Shown piece by piece: positions 24,266-33,035 of a stretch of 64,000 nucleotides of DNA (its first letter is position 1; each line of letters opens with the position of its first letter). Under the pieces are notes generated by a model, which saw only the letters and a list, made by a program, of their open reading frames with translations, did no database searches and had not been told where the DNA came from. Location of the stretch: assembly GCF_001264245.1 (NCBI RefSeq), contig NZ_CP011339.1, positions 806,001-870,000 of the forward strand, read 5' to 3'. A program made the position numbers and the translations under genes. This DNA comes from Microcystis panniformis FACHB-1757. GTDB taxonomy: Bacteria; Cyanobacteriota; Cyanobacteriia; Cyanobacteriales; Microcystaceae.

Positions 24266-24406
24266 GTCAGTTATCAGTTATCAGTTATCAGTTATCAGTT
24301 ATCAGTTATCAGTTATCAGTTATCAGTTATCAGTTATCAGTTATCAGTTATCAGTTATCAGTTATCAGTTATCAGTTATCAGTTATCAGTTATCAGTTAT
24401 CAGTTA
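24266..24406 (+). repeat. TTATCAG heptamer array, left part
   Basis: About 20 perfect tandem TTATCAG units between the Npun_F0494 gene and a MITE. Apparent open frames through the array merely repeat QLSVISY and are not genes. Confidence 0.97.
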
Positions 24407-24497
24407 AGTAGTCATGCAAAATTAATTACCTGCCCGATCGAGCTAAAACCCTTACGGGGCAATGATCGTCATGTGTAAATAATTTTGCCTAGGTACT
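24407..24497 (+). mobile_element. MITE family A, 91-bp copy 2, inside the heptamer array
   Basis: Same 91 bp as 14048-14138. It is flanked by TA (24405-24406 and 24498-24499). Deleting the element plus one TA restores perfect 7-bp phase across the array, so target, duplication and element limits are unambiguous. Confidence 0.93.
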
Positions 24498-24666
24498 TAT
24501 CAGTTATCAGTTATCAGTTATCAGTTATCAGTTATCAGTTATCAGTTATCAGTTATCAGTTATCAGTTATCAGTTATCAGTTATCAGTTATCAGTTATCA
24601 GTTATCAGTTATCAGTTATCAGTTATCAGTTATCAGTTATCAGTTATCAGTTATCAGTTATCAGTT
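24498..24666 (+). repeat. TTATCAG heptamer array, right part
   Basis: About 24 perfect TTATCAG units from the MITE to 28 bp before cobQ. With the left part this is a 44-unit array of about 308 bp. Confidence 0.97.
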
Positions 24667-24694
24667 AACTGAAAATACTCAATAAAAAAACTAG

Positions 24695-26170
24695 ATGAAA
24701 GCAATTATGGTAGTGGGGACAACATCCCACGCGGGTAAATCTTTTTTAACTGCGGCTTTATGTCGTTTATTCAACCGGAAAGGTTGGCAGGTAACACCCT
24801 TTAAAGGTCAGAATATGGCCCTTAATGCCTATGTTACCGCCGGAGGGGAAGAAATGGGTCACGCCCAGGCGGTGCAAGCATGGGCCGCGGGGACAATTCC
24901 CCGGGTAGAAATGAACCCAATTTTATTAAAACCCCAGGGAAATATGACCTCTCAGGTGATTATTAAAGGTAAGGCTGTTGGTGTCACTACGGCAGCGGAT
25001 TATTATCAGAATTATTTTGACCAAGGTTGGCAAGCAATTAAAGAATCTTTAGCTAAATTATCGGCAGAATTTGATCTAGTTGTCTGTGAAGGTGCGGGAA
25101 GTCCGGCGGAAATAAATCTCAAACATCGCGATTTAACTAATATGCGGGTGGCTAAATATCTCGATGCCGCTACTATTTTAGTGGTGGATATTGATCGCGG
25201 GGGGGCTTTTGCTCACGTCGTCGGTACGTTAGAATTATTAGAACCGGAGGAAAGAGCTTTAATTAAAGGTATTGTGATCAATAAATTTCGCGGACAAAAA
25301 TCTCTCTTAGATTCAGGGATTACTTGGCTAGAAGATTATACAAAAATTCCCGTGTTGGGAGTTCTTCCCTATAGTGATATCTTTTTAAGTGCCGAGGATT
25401 CTCTTAGTTTACTCGATCGCCCCGCCCAAAAACCTAAAGCTGAACTAAATATCATTGTCATTCGTCTGCCTCATATCGCTAATTTTACTGATTTTGACCC
25501 TCTCTGTGGTGAAGCAACGGTTAATGTCCGTTATCTAGAATTACAGGAATCTTTAGGTGATCCCGATGGGGTAATTATCCCTGGCTCTAAAACCACTGTT
25601 GCTGATTTAATTGCTCTTAATCAAAGTGGTATGGCTAATCAATTACAAGCCTATCACCAAAGGGGAGGTATTATCTTTGGCATCTGTGGTGGTTTGCAAA
25701 TGTTAGGGCGATTAATCCTGGATCCTGACCATCGAGAAGGTCCCGACAGTGAGGCAGCTGGCTTAAATTTACTGCCGTTAAAAACGGTAATTACTGACGA
25801 AAAAATTACCCGTCAACGACAAGTTTTATCCAATTATCCCCAAGGGGGTTTACCAGTAACAGGATACGAAATTCACCAGGGAATAAGCGAATGGGAAAGT
25901 GAATCAGGTTATCAAAAAATGTTCGAGGAAGATGCTAGTCTAGGAATTGTCAATGATTCTCTGTCAATTTGGGGCTGTTATTTACATGGTATCTTTGATA
26001 ATGGTTCTTGGCGAAGAACTTGGTTAAATCATCTACGTCAGCGTCGCGGTTTATTGTCTTTGCCTACGGGAATTGCTAACTATAGTGAACAAAGAGAAAT
26101 AACCCTCGATACTATGGCTAATTTATTGGAAGAACATTTAAATCTTACACCTATTTTTGCTCATTTGTAA
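24695..26170 (+). CDS. cobQ: Cobyric acid synthase
   Basis: A 491-residue glutamine-dependent amidotransferase that amidates four side chains of adenosyl-cobyrinic acid a,c-diamide in cobalamin synthesis. The N-terminal DRTGG-like ATPase region starts MVVGTTSHAGKSFLTAAL and has KGQNMALN; the C-terminal class I glutaminase holds the nucleophile Cys in GICGGLQMLG and the His in YLHGIFDNG. Length is typical. No cobalamin riboswitch or ribosome-binding site is visible between the heptamer array and the ATG. Confidence 0.96.
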   Translation: MKAIMVVGTTSHAGKSFLTAALCRLFNRKGWQVTPFKGQNMALNAYVTAGGEEMGHAQAVQAWAAGTIPRVEMNPILLKPQGNMTSQVIIKGKAVGVTTAADYYQNYFDQGWQAIKESLAKLSAEFDLVVCEGAGSPAEINLKHRDLTNMRVAKYLDAATILVVDIDRGGAFAHVVGTLELLEPEERALIKGIVINKFRGQKSLLDSGITWLEDYTKIPVLGVLPYSDIFLSAEDSLSLLDRPAQKPKAELNIIVIRLPHIANFTDFDPLCGEATVNVRYLELQESLGDPDGVIIPGSKTTVADLIALNQSGMANQLQAYHQRGGIIFGICGGLQMLGRLILDPDHREGPDSEAAGLNLLPLKTVITDEKITRQRQVLSNYPQGGLPVTGYEIHQGISEWESESGYQKMFEEDASLGIVNDSLSIWGCYLHGIFDNGSWRRTWLNHLRQRRGLLSLPTGIANYSEQREITLDTMANLLEEHLNLTPIFAHL

Positions 26171-26179
26171 GGAAAAATT

Positions 26180-26419
26180 ATGACTATTTCAGTGCGTTTT
26201 TTACCCGATGATATCATCATAGAAGCGGAAACTGGAGAACTATTATTAGATGTAGCCAAAAAAGCGGGAATTGACATTCCTACTGGCTGTTTAATGGGTT
26301 CCTGTCACGCTTGTGAAGTAGAATTAGATGATGGTACTCAAATTTGTAGTTGTATTACTGGTATCCCCAGCGATCGAGATTCTTTAACTGTTCATTTATA
26401 CTCCGATCCGCTTTGGTAG
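26180..26419 (+). CDS. Small plant-type [2Fe-2S] ferredoxin
   Basis: A 79-residue ferredoxin-fold protein. Cys37, Cys42 and Cys45 (GCLMGSCHAC) give the C-x4-C-x2-C loop, and Cys56/Cys58 can supply the fourth ligand; the spacing to it is short, and the protein lacks the last strands of photosynthetic PetF. It begins 9 bp after cobQ with GGA upstream, so both are probably co-transcribed. The redox partner is unknown. Confidence 0.8.
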   Translation: MTISVRFLPDDIIIEAETGELLLDVAKKAGIDIPTGCLMGSCHACEVELDDGTQICSCITGIPSDRDSLTVHLYSDPLW

Positions 26420-26433
26420 TTGCTCCCTCGGAT

Positions 26434-27138
26434 TTAGTCAAACTTGGGAATAATCCAAGCTGCTATAATAGCCAATAAAACAACAATTTCTAAGACTTTA
26501 TATAAGTTAAGAGATTGTAGCCACTGAAAACTATTGGCTAGACGCAAACTTAACCCCCATTGACGTAATTGAGATAACCATAATTTCGGGCTATCTTGTT
26601 CACGAAAACCCCATTTAAGGATAGACAATAACAGGGGAACTCCCCCCACTTTAGCAGTCATGAGCAGGTGCAGCACCAGACATACTGCCATAATTAACCA
26701 ACTGAGCAAATGGGCATAATACCAAAAGTGATTTAATTCCCCTTCTGGTAGCCATTTGGAATCCATCATCCGGCCACTATACAAAGCAAAAGTTAGGGCA
26801 AAAAGAGTCAAAGTATTGACTAAACGATGGAGACTATACCACCAAATCGGCTTACCAAATTGGGTTAATTTGTTAAGAGAATCACTTTGAATTAATCTTT
26901 TGTTGCCCCGACGAAAAGCATAGATAGCAAAAACGGGAAAGATAATCAGAGTATAGAGGCCAAAAGTGCCATGAATACTTTCAATTTCTTGATATTCTGG
27001 TAAGGGCAGTTTTAACCAACGACCGTCAAAAGTATCATAGGTCCAATAGGCCGTAACCATGGCGGCAATGAGGGCAATTCCCGTGAATCCGTGCAGAATT
27101 CGCAGTAAAAGAGGTTGATAAGGTTGATTAGTTTTCAT
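26434..27138 (-). CDS. Cytochrome b/b6 domain membrane protein
   Basis: A 234-residue membrane protein with about five hydrophobic helices. Histidines spaced within or beside helices (ILHGFTG, IHGTFGLYTL, LHRLVNTLTLF, HFWYYAHLLSW, LVLHLLMT) fit di-haem cytochrome b561-type ligation. It is convergent with the ferredoxin gene and divergent from the DUF92 gene; a link to electron transfer from that ferredoxin is possible but unproven. Confidence 0.8.
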   Translation of the reverse strand: MKTNQPYQPLLLRILHGFTGIALIAAMVTAYWTYDTFDGRWLKLPLPEYQEIESIHGTFGLYTLIIFPVFAIYAFRRGNKRLIQSDSLNKLTQFGKPIWWYSLHRLVNTLTLFALTFALYSGRMMDSKWLPEGELNHFWYYAHLLSWLIMAVCLVLHLLMTAKVGGVPLLLSILKWGFREQDSPKLWLSQLRQWGLSLRLANSFQWLQSLNLYKVLEIVVLLAIIAAWIIPKFD

Positions 27139-27182
27139 GAACTCGATCGATACAATAGGGTATGTAAACTTGCCCAGATACT

Positions 27183-27922
27183 ATGTTAACTAATCCTTGG
27201 CTCGTCGCTGTTCTTCTCAATACCGTCCTCCTCGGAATCGCCTGGATTGCCCCAAAAAAGCTCTTAACTCGGATGGGTTATCTCCATGCTTGGGTTTTAG
27301 GGGTGATTGTCTGGGGAAGCTTGGGATGGCGCGGTTATCTAATTGTTTTATTCTATTTCCTCGTCGGTTCTACTGTCACCCGCATCGGTTTAGCACGCAA
27401 GGAAGCGGAGGGAATTGCCGAAAAAAGAGCGGGGGTACGCGGTCCAGAAAATGTCTGGGGTTCCGCTTTAGCGGGGGCAATTTGCGCTATCCTAAGTCTT
27501 TTTGCCGCTTCTCCCTGGGATTGCCTCTTAATACTCGCTTATGTGGCTAGTTTTAGCACCAAATTAGCCGATACTACTGCCAGTGAGGTGGGTAAAGCTT
27601 ACGGTAAAACTACTTATCTAATCACTAATTTTAAATCCGTCCCCGGGGAACAGAAGGTGCTGTTAGTTTGGAAGGAACGCTCGCTGGTTTGCTGGCAGCC
27701 ACGGCGATTTCCCTGTTAGCATGGGCTATCGGTGCGATCGATCTTATCGGTGTGTTATGGTGTGTAATTGCGGCATTTATCGCCACCAATATCGAAAGTC
27801 TCATCGGCGCTACCCTACAAACCCGCTTTCTGTGGTTAACTAATGAATTGGTCAATGTGATCAATACGGTTATCGGTGCGATCGTGGCTATACTGTTAAG
27901 CTTGCTCTGGTCTTTCCGCTAA
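27183..27922 (+). pseudogene. TIGR00297/DUF92 membrane protein gene with a -1 frameshift
   Basis: The first 152 codons read as the N-terminal part of a TIGR00297 (DUF92) family protein (KLADTTASEVGKAYGKTTYLIT). At CCCCGGGG (27641-27648) the frame breaks; continuing in the next frame gives RGTEGAVSLEGTLAGLLA and the expected C-terminal helices to 27922. Adding one C restores a single frame of about 246 residues. Homologues take part in phytol/isoprenoid phosphate metabolism in plants (VTE6), which would suit a cyanobacterium. It could be a real inactivation or a sequencing error in the C/G run; the site is a poor programmed-frameshift heptamer. Confidence 0.85.
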
Positions 27923-27958
27923 AATTAAGTGACTAAAAAAATTTTTCAGAGAATATCT

Positions 27959-29014
27959 ATGCTAAAGTGGCGTTTTTGTGCATTGTCCCTGCTTTTACTG
28001 CTAATTACTGCCTGTGGGACGGAAAATCAATCTAATTCTAGTTCTAACACCGCAAGTAGTCCCGATGCTGGCCGCTTGCAAACGGTGAAAAATCGCGGTA
28101 AGTTAATTTGTGGCATTAACGGAGAAGTGTCGGGGTTCAGCTTTGTTAATGAAAAAGGCGAATATTCGGGCTTAGATGTGCAAATTTGCCGAGCTATCGC
28201 TGCGGCTCTCTTTGATGATCCCTCTAAAGTCGAATATCGTAAACTTAGCCCCCAAGAGAGATTTACTGCCGTACAGACGGGAGAAGTGGATATCCTCAGT
28301 CGCAACACCACCTGGACGATTAACCGGGATACCGCCCTGGGGATGGAGTTTATCACCCCGGTTTTCTATGATGGTCAGGGAATTATGGCCACGAAAGCCA
28401 GTAATATTAAGAAATTAGAAGATTTAAGCGGAAAGTCCATTTGTGTGCTGTCGGGAACCACCACGGAACAAAATCTGGCCGATGCCATGGCAAAAGCGGC
28501 AGTTCAAGGTTATAAACCGATCGTTTCCGATGATGTGGAGGCCTTATATACAGCTTATCAGGCGGGGCGTTGTCAGGCTGTCACTTCCGATCGCTCCCAA
28601 TTGGTGGCCCGGCGCTCGGTTTTTCCCCGACCGCAGGATCATCAATTATTAGAAGTGGTAATATCTAAGGAACCTTTGGCCCCGGCCGTGGCCGATGGTG
28701 ATCCCGCTTGGTCGAATGCCGTCCGCTCGATCGTTTTTAGTTTAATTCAAGGGGAAGAATTCGGGATTAACTCCCAAAATATTGCCACTTTTGCCGACAG
28801 CAAAGACCCCAGTATTCGGCGCTTTTTGGGTATTGATGAGAAGTTAGGCGAAGATATGGGTTTACCCAATGATTTTGCCCAAAGAGTCTTAAAACAGGTG
28901 GGTAATTACGGTGAAATTTATGAGCGGGAAATCGGTAAACCCCTACAACTCGATCGAGGTTTAAATAATCTTTGGACAAAGGGGGGTTTATTGTATTCTC
29001 CTCCTTTTCGTTAG
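27959..29014 (+). CDS. Amino-acid ABC transporter substrate-binding lipoprotein
   Basis: A 351-residue periplasmic binding protein of the polar amino-acid class (AapJ/BztA/NatF-like). A lipoprotein signal peptide ends in LLITAC, followed by a Ser/Asn-rich linker and the family 3 solute-binding fold (GKLICGINGEVSGFSFVNEKGEYSGLDVQICRAIAAAL). A GTG at 27929 would add ten residues, but the ATG at 27959 gives a normal signal peptide and has CAGAGA upstream. Permease and ATPase genes are not adjacent, so this is an unlinked component, as is common in cyanobacteria. It converges with the kinase gene, 2 bp apart. Confidence 0.9.
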   Translation: MLKWRFCALSLLLLLITACGTENQSNSSSNTASSPDAGRLQTVKNRGKLICGINGEVSGFSFVNEKGEYSGLDVQICRAIAAALFDDPSKVEYRKLSPQERFTAVQTGEVDILSRNTTWTINRDTALGMEFITPVFYDGQGIMATKASNIKKLEDLSGKSICVLSGTTTEQNLADAMAKAAVQGYKPIVSDDVEALYTAYQAGRCQAVTSDRSQLVARRSVFPRPQDHQLLEVVISKEPLAPAVADGDPAWSNAVRSIVFSLIQGEEFGINSQNIATFADSKDPSIRRFLGIDEKLGEDMGLPNDFAQRVLKQVGNYGEIYEREIGKPLQLDRGLNNLWTKGGLLYSPPFR

Positions 29015-29016
29015 TT

Positions 29017-29904
29017 TTAAGATTGTGTTTCCTGACGGGGAATATAGACCCCTATGGCCGCTGGAATAACTCGAAACATGGCGGGAGTAGTGCTAGTAAT
29101 TTCGCCATCGGTGTTAATACTATGGGGTTTACGAGTCTGAATTTGAATTTCTTTCCCCTTAAGAGTTCTCACCCAAGATAATAAACCCTGTTGTCCTCGC
29201 GGTAATGTCCATAAAAGCGGGAAAATTTGCCACCAGTGTTCAATTTCTAGGCTATATAAATCTAACCTTTGATCGTCGATTTGGGCATCATGAGCGATCG
29301 GCATTCCTCCCCCATAATAACGACCATTTCCGATCGCTATTTGTAGGGTTTTAACTTTGATATTTTGGCCATCAATACCGATCATAGCGGTAAAAGGACG
29401 AGTTTTACTTAATACCTGTAAAGCTGTCCAAGCGTAGGCCAAAATCCCCAAACGTCGCTTTAAACCCTTGTTCAGTTTTTGGGTAATTTTCACACTTAAT
29501 CCTAAACTAGCCACGTTGAAAAAGTATTTATTATTTACCCAACCTAGATCGATATATTTTAAATTACCTTCCGCAATAATTCGACAGGCTTCGGCAATAG
29601 AATTCGGTATCCCTAAAGTCCGGGCTAAATCATTAGCCGTTCCCAGAGGTATAATGCCTAAAGGCAGTTGAGTTTCTACCAACATATCCGCCATAGCATT
29701 AAGAGTCCCATCGCCACCACCGACAATAACTAAATCAATACTAGAGCGATATTTTTCCAGCAAAAAAGGTATATCTTCTACCTTTTTCAAAGGGACGCTG
29801 ATAATTTCAAAATCCCAATTATTGAGCAGATCAACAGTTTGAGCAAAGTTTTCTTTACCCTTGCGCGAGTGACGATTGATTAGTAGTAAAGCTCTTTTAG
29901 TCAT
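29017..29904 (-). CDS. Diacylglycerol kinase-family lipid kinase (YegS/BmrU type)
   Basis: A 295-residue lipid kinase. The catalytic core shows INRHSRKGKENF near the N-terminus, the nucleotide-binding GGGDGTLNAMADML, and PLGTANDLARTLGIP, all diagnostic. It presumably phosphorylates diacylglycerol or a related lipid at the membrane. I start it at ATG 29904 (MTKRALLLINRHSRKG), because the 45-codon upstream extension runs into a MITE and has no homology. Confidence 0.92.
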   Translation of the reverse strand: MTKRALLLINRHSRKGKENFAQTVDLLNNWDFEIISVPLKKVEDIPFLLEKYRSSIDLVIVGGGDGTLNAMADMLVETQLPLGIIPLGTANDLARTLGIPNSIAEACRIIAEGNLKYIDLGWVNNKYFFNVASLGLSVKITQKLNKGLKRRLGILAYAWTALQVLSKTRPFTAMIGIDGQNIKVKTLQIAIGNGRYYGGGMPIAHDAQIDDQRLDLYSLEIEHWWQIFPLLWTLPRGQQGLLSWVRTLKGKEIQIQTRKPHSINTDGEITSTTPAMFRVIPAAIGVYIPRQETQS

Positions 29905-30266
29905 AGGTAAGTTTCTCAGCAGTGCAGGGATAAAGGTTATGTAATTAGGAGTTGCTGAATAAATGTGAAATATAGACGAGGTAAGGGTTTTAGTGGCTGG
30001 TTTTGCGAAACAGGTGCAAGTCCTGTAGGGGCGAAGCATTCGGGCATAACCTATCGCTGAAACCGTAGATTTTCTATCCGAATCCTTCGCCCTTATTTTT
30101 TCAGCAAACCCTAATTAAATCAGAAAAAATATCAGGTGATTGTCAATAATTTAGCCCCATTGATCACTAAATTTTAGTTAATAGCCCTTTCTTCGAGAAA
30201 ATGTTCTACCATTGCCTCTAGGTATGATAGCAAATTCAGACCCTTCAAGGCCATGAAACGAAGATA
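29905..30266. other. Gene-free stretch with a MITE
   Basis: Divergent intergenic region between the lipid kinase and TauE/SafE genes. It contains the family B element at 29948-30111; the remainder is AT-rich and should hold both promoters. Confidence 0.6.
29948..30111 (+). mobile_element. MITE family B copy 2
   Basis: 164 bp with ends GGAGTTGCTGAATAA and, inverted, GGGTTTGCTGAAAAA, flanked by TAATTA (29942-29947, 30112-30117). It is shorter than copy 1 by loss of a central segment. Confidence 0.85.
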
Positions 30267-31025
30267 ATGGCAGACAATTACTTGATTTTACTGATAACGG
30301 GCGTTTTTTCGGGCTTATTAGCGGGTTTATTCGGTATTGGGGGTGGCACTATCTCCGTGGCGATCCTGTTAAATTTGGGCCACAGTTACGGGGAATCGGT
30401 GGCTACCAGCAGTTTAGCGATCGTTTTCACTTCCCTAGGAGGTACGCTCCAAAATTGGCGATTAGGTTCCCTCAAATGGCAGCGAGTTCTCCTCTTAGGT
30501 TTACCCGGGATTTTTACGGCATTTATCGGGGTCTATCTGGTCAAATATAGCCCCAAACACCTCCTAGAAGCGGCTTTTGGTTGTTTTTTACTGCTCAATA
30601 TCTATTTAACCAATCTCAAGCAAAATTTAAGCCAAAAAGAGCCAGTTTCTGCCATTAGATTGAATCCTAATCTAGCCTGTCTGCTAACCGGAGGAATCGC
30701 TGGATTTCTAGCCGGTATTTTCGGAATTGGCGGTGGGGCGATCATGGTGCCACTACAAATGATTTTTTTGGCAGAAAAGATCAAAATCGCCATTGTCACC
30801 AGTTTAGGTGTGGTTTTACTCAATTCGATCGCCGCCTGTTTCGCTCATGCCCAAGCCAGTTATATTCTTTATCTACAAGGGATTATTTTAGGTATCGGTG
30901 GTTCCCTAGGTGTACAAGTAACCACTCGTTTTTTACCGAAATTACCGGATCGATTGGTGCGGATTACTTTTTATATTTTTCTGCTACTGATGGCCATTTA
31001 TTTCTTCATCCGCGCTTGCTCTTAG
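30267..31025 (+). CDS. TauE/SafE family sulfite/anion exporter
   Basis: A 252-residue membrane protein with about eight helices in two halves. Each half carries the family's glycine-rich motif (GLLAGLFGIGGG near residue 17, GFLAGIFGIGGG near 147). Members transport sulfite, sulfoacetate or other sulfur-containing anions; the substrate here cannot be deduced. The gene appears to be alone. Confidence 0.9.
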   Translation: MADNYLILLITGVFSGLLAGLFGIGGGTISVAILLNLGHSYGESVATSSLAIVFTSLGGTLQNWRLGSLKWQRVLLLGLPGIFTAFIGVYLVKYSPKHLLEAAFGCFLLLNIYLTNLKQNLSQKEPVSAIRLNPNLACLLTGGIAGFLAGIFGIGGGAIMVPLQMIFLAEKIKIAIVTSLGVVLLNSIAACFAHAQASYILYLQGIILGIGGSLGVQVTTRFLPKLPDRLVRITFYIFLLLMAIYFFIRACS

Positions 31026-31165
31026 ACCGCATCAACGGACTCGTTAAATCTCAACTTTCTAACCTTTCTAGTCTCTCCCTGATTGGCTTTTTCCGTGTTC
31101 ATCAATAAAAAACGGAGAATACTTGACAAATTCGGGGGGGGAGAATAAAGGAGACATAATTTTAG

Positions 31166-31771
31166 ATGCCTATTGTGGGTGTGGAACGACTCCATCAAGT
31201 GGTTATTTATCTAAGGAAAAGTGACTCCCCCAAAGTCCGACAGAATGATTATAAACAAGGGAAAACCTCTCATCAATTTGAAGTGATTAGACTCTGGGAA
31301 CAACCCTCGGAACCCCTATTAAAGGCTCCCGGACTGTTTCCTTTTGCCATACTTGCTCAAGCTGAGAAACAAGAAAACTTACTGCGGCAAATTGCCCAAG
31401 AAATCGAGCAAATCAGCGATAGTCGAGAACAAAGTAATCTGGCTGCATCTACCGCAATTCTAGCCGGGTTAGTATTAGAGAAAGACATCATTCAACGATT
31501 ATTGAGGAAAGACATCATGAAAGAATCAGTTATCTATCAAGAAATCTGGTCGGAAGGTTTACAAGAGGGACGACAAGAGGGACGACAAGAGGGAGAAGCT
31601 AACCTAGTTTTACGTCAATTAAATCGGCGTGTAGGGGACATTTCTCCCGAATTATTGCCCAATATTCGCAGTCTTGACCTAGAACAGTTAGAAAACTTGG
31701 GAGAAGCTTTGTTAGATTTTCAGTCACTACAGGATTTAGAACAATGGCTGGAAAATTGCCGAGCTAGTTAG
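31166..31771 (+). CDS. Rpn/DUF4351-type PD-(D/E)xK protein, N-terminally shortened
   Basis: A 201-residue protein of the Rpn (recombination-promoting nuclease)/transposase_31-like group common in cyanobacteria. It retains VVIYLRKSD and HQFEVIRLWEQPSEPLLKAPGLFPFA, then a helical region, a Gly-Arg-Gln-Glu repeat (EGRQEG three times) and a DUF4351-like C-terminus (NLVLRQLNRRVGDI). Full-length relatives have about 80-100 more residues at the N-terminus, including catalytic motifs, so this copy is probably inactive. AAAGGAGAC precedes the ATG. Confidence 0.7.
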   Translation: MPIVGVERLHQVVIYLRKSDSPKVRQNDYKQGKTSHQFEVIRLWEQPSEPLLKAPGLFPFAILAQAEKQENLLRQIAQEIEQISDSREQSNLAASTAILAGLVLEKDIIQRLLRKDIMKESVIYQEIWSEGLQEGRQEGRQEGEANLVLRQLNRRVGDISPELLPNIRSLDLEQLENLGEALLDFQSLQDLEQWLENCRAS

Positions 31772-31848
31772 TACAAGTAAACTAAATGCTGTCTATCCAT
31801 TCCCATGGAAGCAGCAAGCTCTCAACTCCCTTGAGAGTAGTTAACACT

Positions 31849-32403
31849 TTAATCTATTCCGCGGTAGAGATCGGCGATGGCTAACTCTAGGTTAATACTT
31901 TGCAGGATCACCCGATCGCCTGTCTCGTAAATAGTCGTTTCCCATATCCCCAGAGAATTACGGCGACGGCATTCCACGCGCTGGATTTCTTGGGAAATTA
32001 ATACATATTCTTCTAAAGTTTCTATCTGTTGATAATCTTGGAATTTTTCGCCCTTGTCAAAAGCGGCCGTACTGGGGGAAAGCACTTCCGCAATTAGTTT
32101 CGGATAGCGTTTCAGATAACGATCTTGGCGATCGCGCGGATCGCAGGTAACAAAAGCATCGGGATAGTAATAAAACTGATCTTGATAGTTAACCTTGACA
32201 TTACCCGAGTAAAACCGACAGTCTGTAGAGTCGCCGAAATGTTCGTCAATGACTTTGAGAAAATTGAAGGCGATGCGCTCGTGATTATCCGTACCGCCGG
32301 CCATCGCATAAACCAAACCACGTCGGTATTCATGACGGATCTGACTCTGGCGCTCGATAGCGAGATATTCTTGGGGACTGATGTAGTTGGGAACTGCGAT
32401 CAT
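31849..32403 (-). CDS. Uma2 family (DUF820) putative endonuclease
   Basis: A 184-residue PD-(D/E)xK superfamily protein. It shows YLAIERQSQIRHEYRRGLVYAMAGG, the YYYPDAFVTCD segment with the family Asp, and LIAEVLSPSTAAFDKGEKF (Glu and downstream Lys). Uma2 proteins are very abundant in Microcystis and their role is unsettled. I choose the ATG at 32403 (MIAVPNYISPQEYL) over one 27 bp upstream. Confidence 0.88.
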   Translation of the reverse strand: MIAVPNYISPQEYLAIERQSQIRHEYRRGLVYAMAGGTDNHERIAFNFLKVIDEHFGDSTDCRFYSGNVKVNYQDQFYYYPDAFVTCDPRDRQDRYLKRYPKLIAEVLSPSTAAFDKGEKFQDYQQIETLEEYVLISQEIQRVECRRRNSLGIWETTIYETGDRVILQSINLELAIADLYRGID

Positions 32404-32430
32404 AATCTCTAGGGGAAAGCCTACTATCAA

Positions 32431-32810
32431 TTATAGTACGAGAATGGCTCTCTTATTCTTTGTGTGATAATTTTTGCTTATGGAATCGTGAAATGCTTAT
32501 CGGGCAAGACTTTTAGGGCTATTTTTACGTTCAGCGAAGCTCAGTCGAGCCGCGGAAGAAACTATCAGTATAGACCTCGTTTCCACACAGAAACCAGAAG
32601 AGCCAAATTTCCAATACTCAGTTTAAATTTAGTACAGCTTAACCAGATTACTTGGAGTAGATAAAATCTCTGAAAAGGGGGTTTTAGTCTCAGCCAAAAA
32701 TTCAGAAATTGTCTCTCCTTTTCAACAACTATTTGATGTTTTGCCTCCACAGGATATGACATTTTTTCCTTCTTAGCTGAAACTGTCTTGCTTAGTATTA
32801 AGCCAGCCCC
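32431..32810. other. Gene-free stretch with a MITE and a possible coding relic
   Basis: The family C element occupies 32445-32605. After it, one forward frame from about 32651 to a TAG at 32774 reads protein-like (GVDKISEKGVLVSAK...), with no start codon; it may be the tail of a gene lost to the insertion, which I do not recognise. Confidence 0.4.
32445..32605. mobile_element. MITE family C copy 2
   Basis: Inverted relative to 17961-18095: both share the blocks TGTGTGATAATTTTTGC, AATCGTGAAATGCTTATC and GGTTTCTGTGTGGAAACGAG. This copy has an additional central segment of about 26 bp (GTTCAGCGAAGCTCAG). No clear target duplication. Confidence 0.75.
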
Positions 32811-33017
32811 TTATTTAGTTGTAATCCGTGAAGATTTGCAATTCACTTCTCCTTCCACTGGTAAAGATTTAACATGAGAACCTTGAAACTTTTCCATATT
32901 GCTGACTCGCCACATAGACAGAGGAAAAGTAATAGCAAATAAACCAAAAACTCCCACTAAAATCCAGACGATATTGTGCATTTTACGAGAGGAAAGTTTT
33001 CTAATTTGAACATCCAT
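32811..33017 (-). CDS. Small single-helix membrane protein, last gene of a Fur-box operon
   Basis: A 68-residue protein with a basic N-terminus, one hydrophobic helix (IVWILVGVFGLFAITFPL, about 16-33) and a polar tail with one Cys. It has no family I recognise. It starts 18 bp after the 153-residue membrane protein gene on the same strand with GGAGG upstream, so I treat it as the fourth gene of the operon beginning at 35347. Confidence 0.6.
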   Translation of the reverse strand: MDVQIRKLSSRKMHNIVWILVGVFGLFAITFPLSMWRVSNMEKFQGSHVKSLPVEGEVNCKSSRITTK

Positions 33018-33035
33018 TTTGTTACCTCCATAAGT

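Noticed and set aside
24239..24685. Open frames through the heptamer arrays coding repeated QLSVISY
   Set aside because: A 7-bp repeat without in-frame stops is open by chance in several frames; there is no ribosome-binding site and the frames cross a MITE.
27639..27650. Programmed -1 frameshift in the DUF92 gene
   Set aside because: The A-site codon would mispair after slipping (GGG to CGG), and the simpler one-base deletion in a C/G run explains the data.
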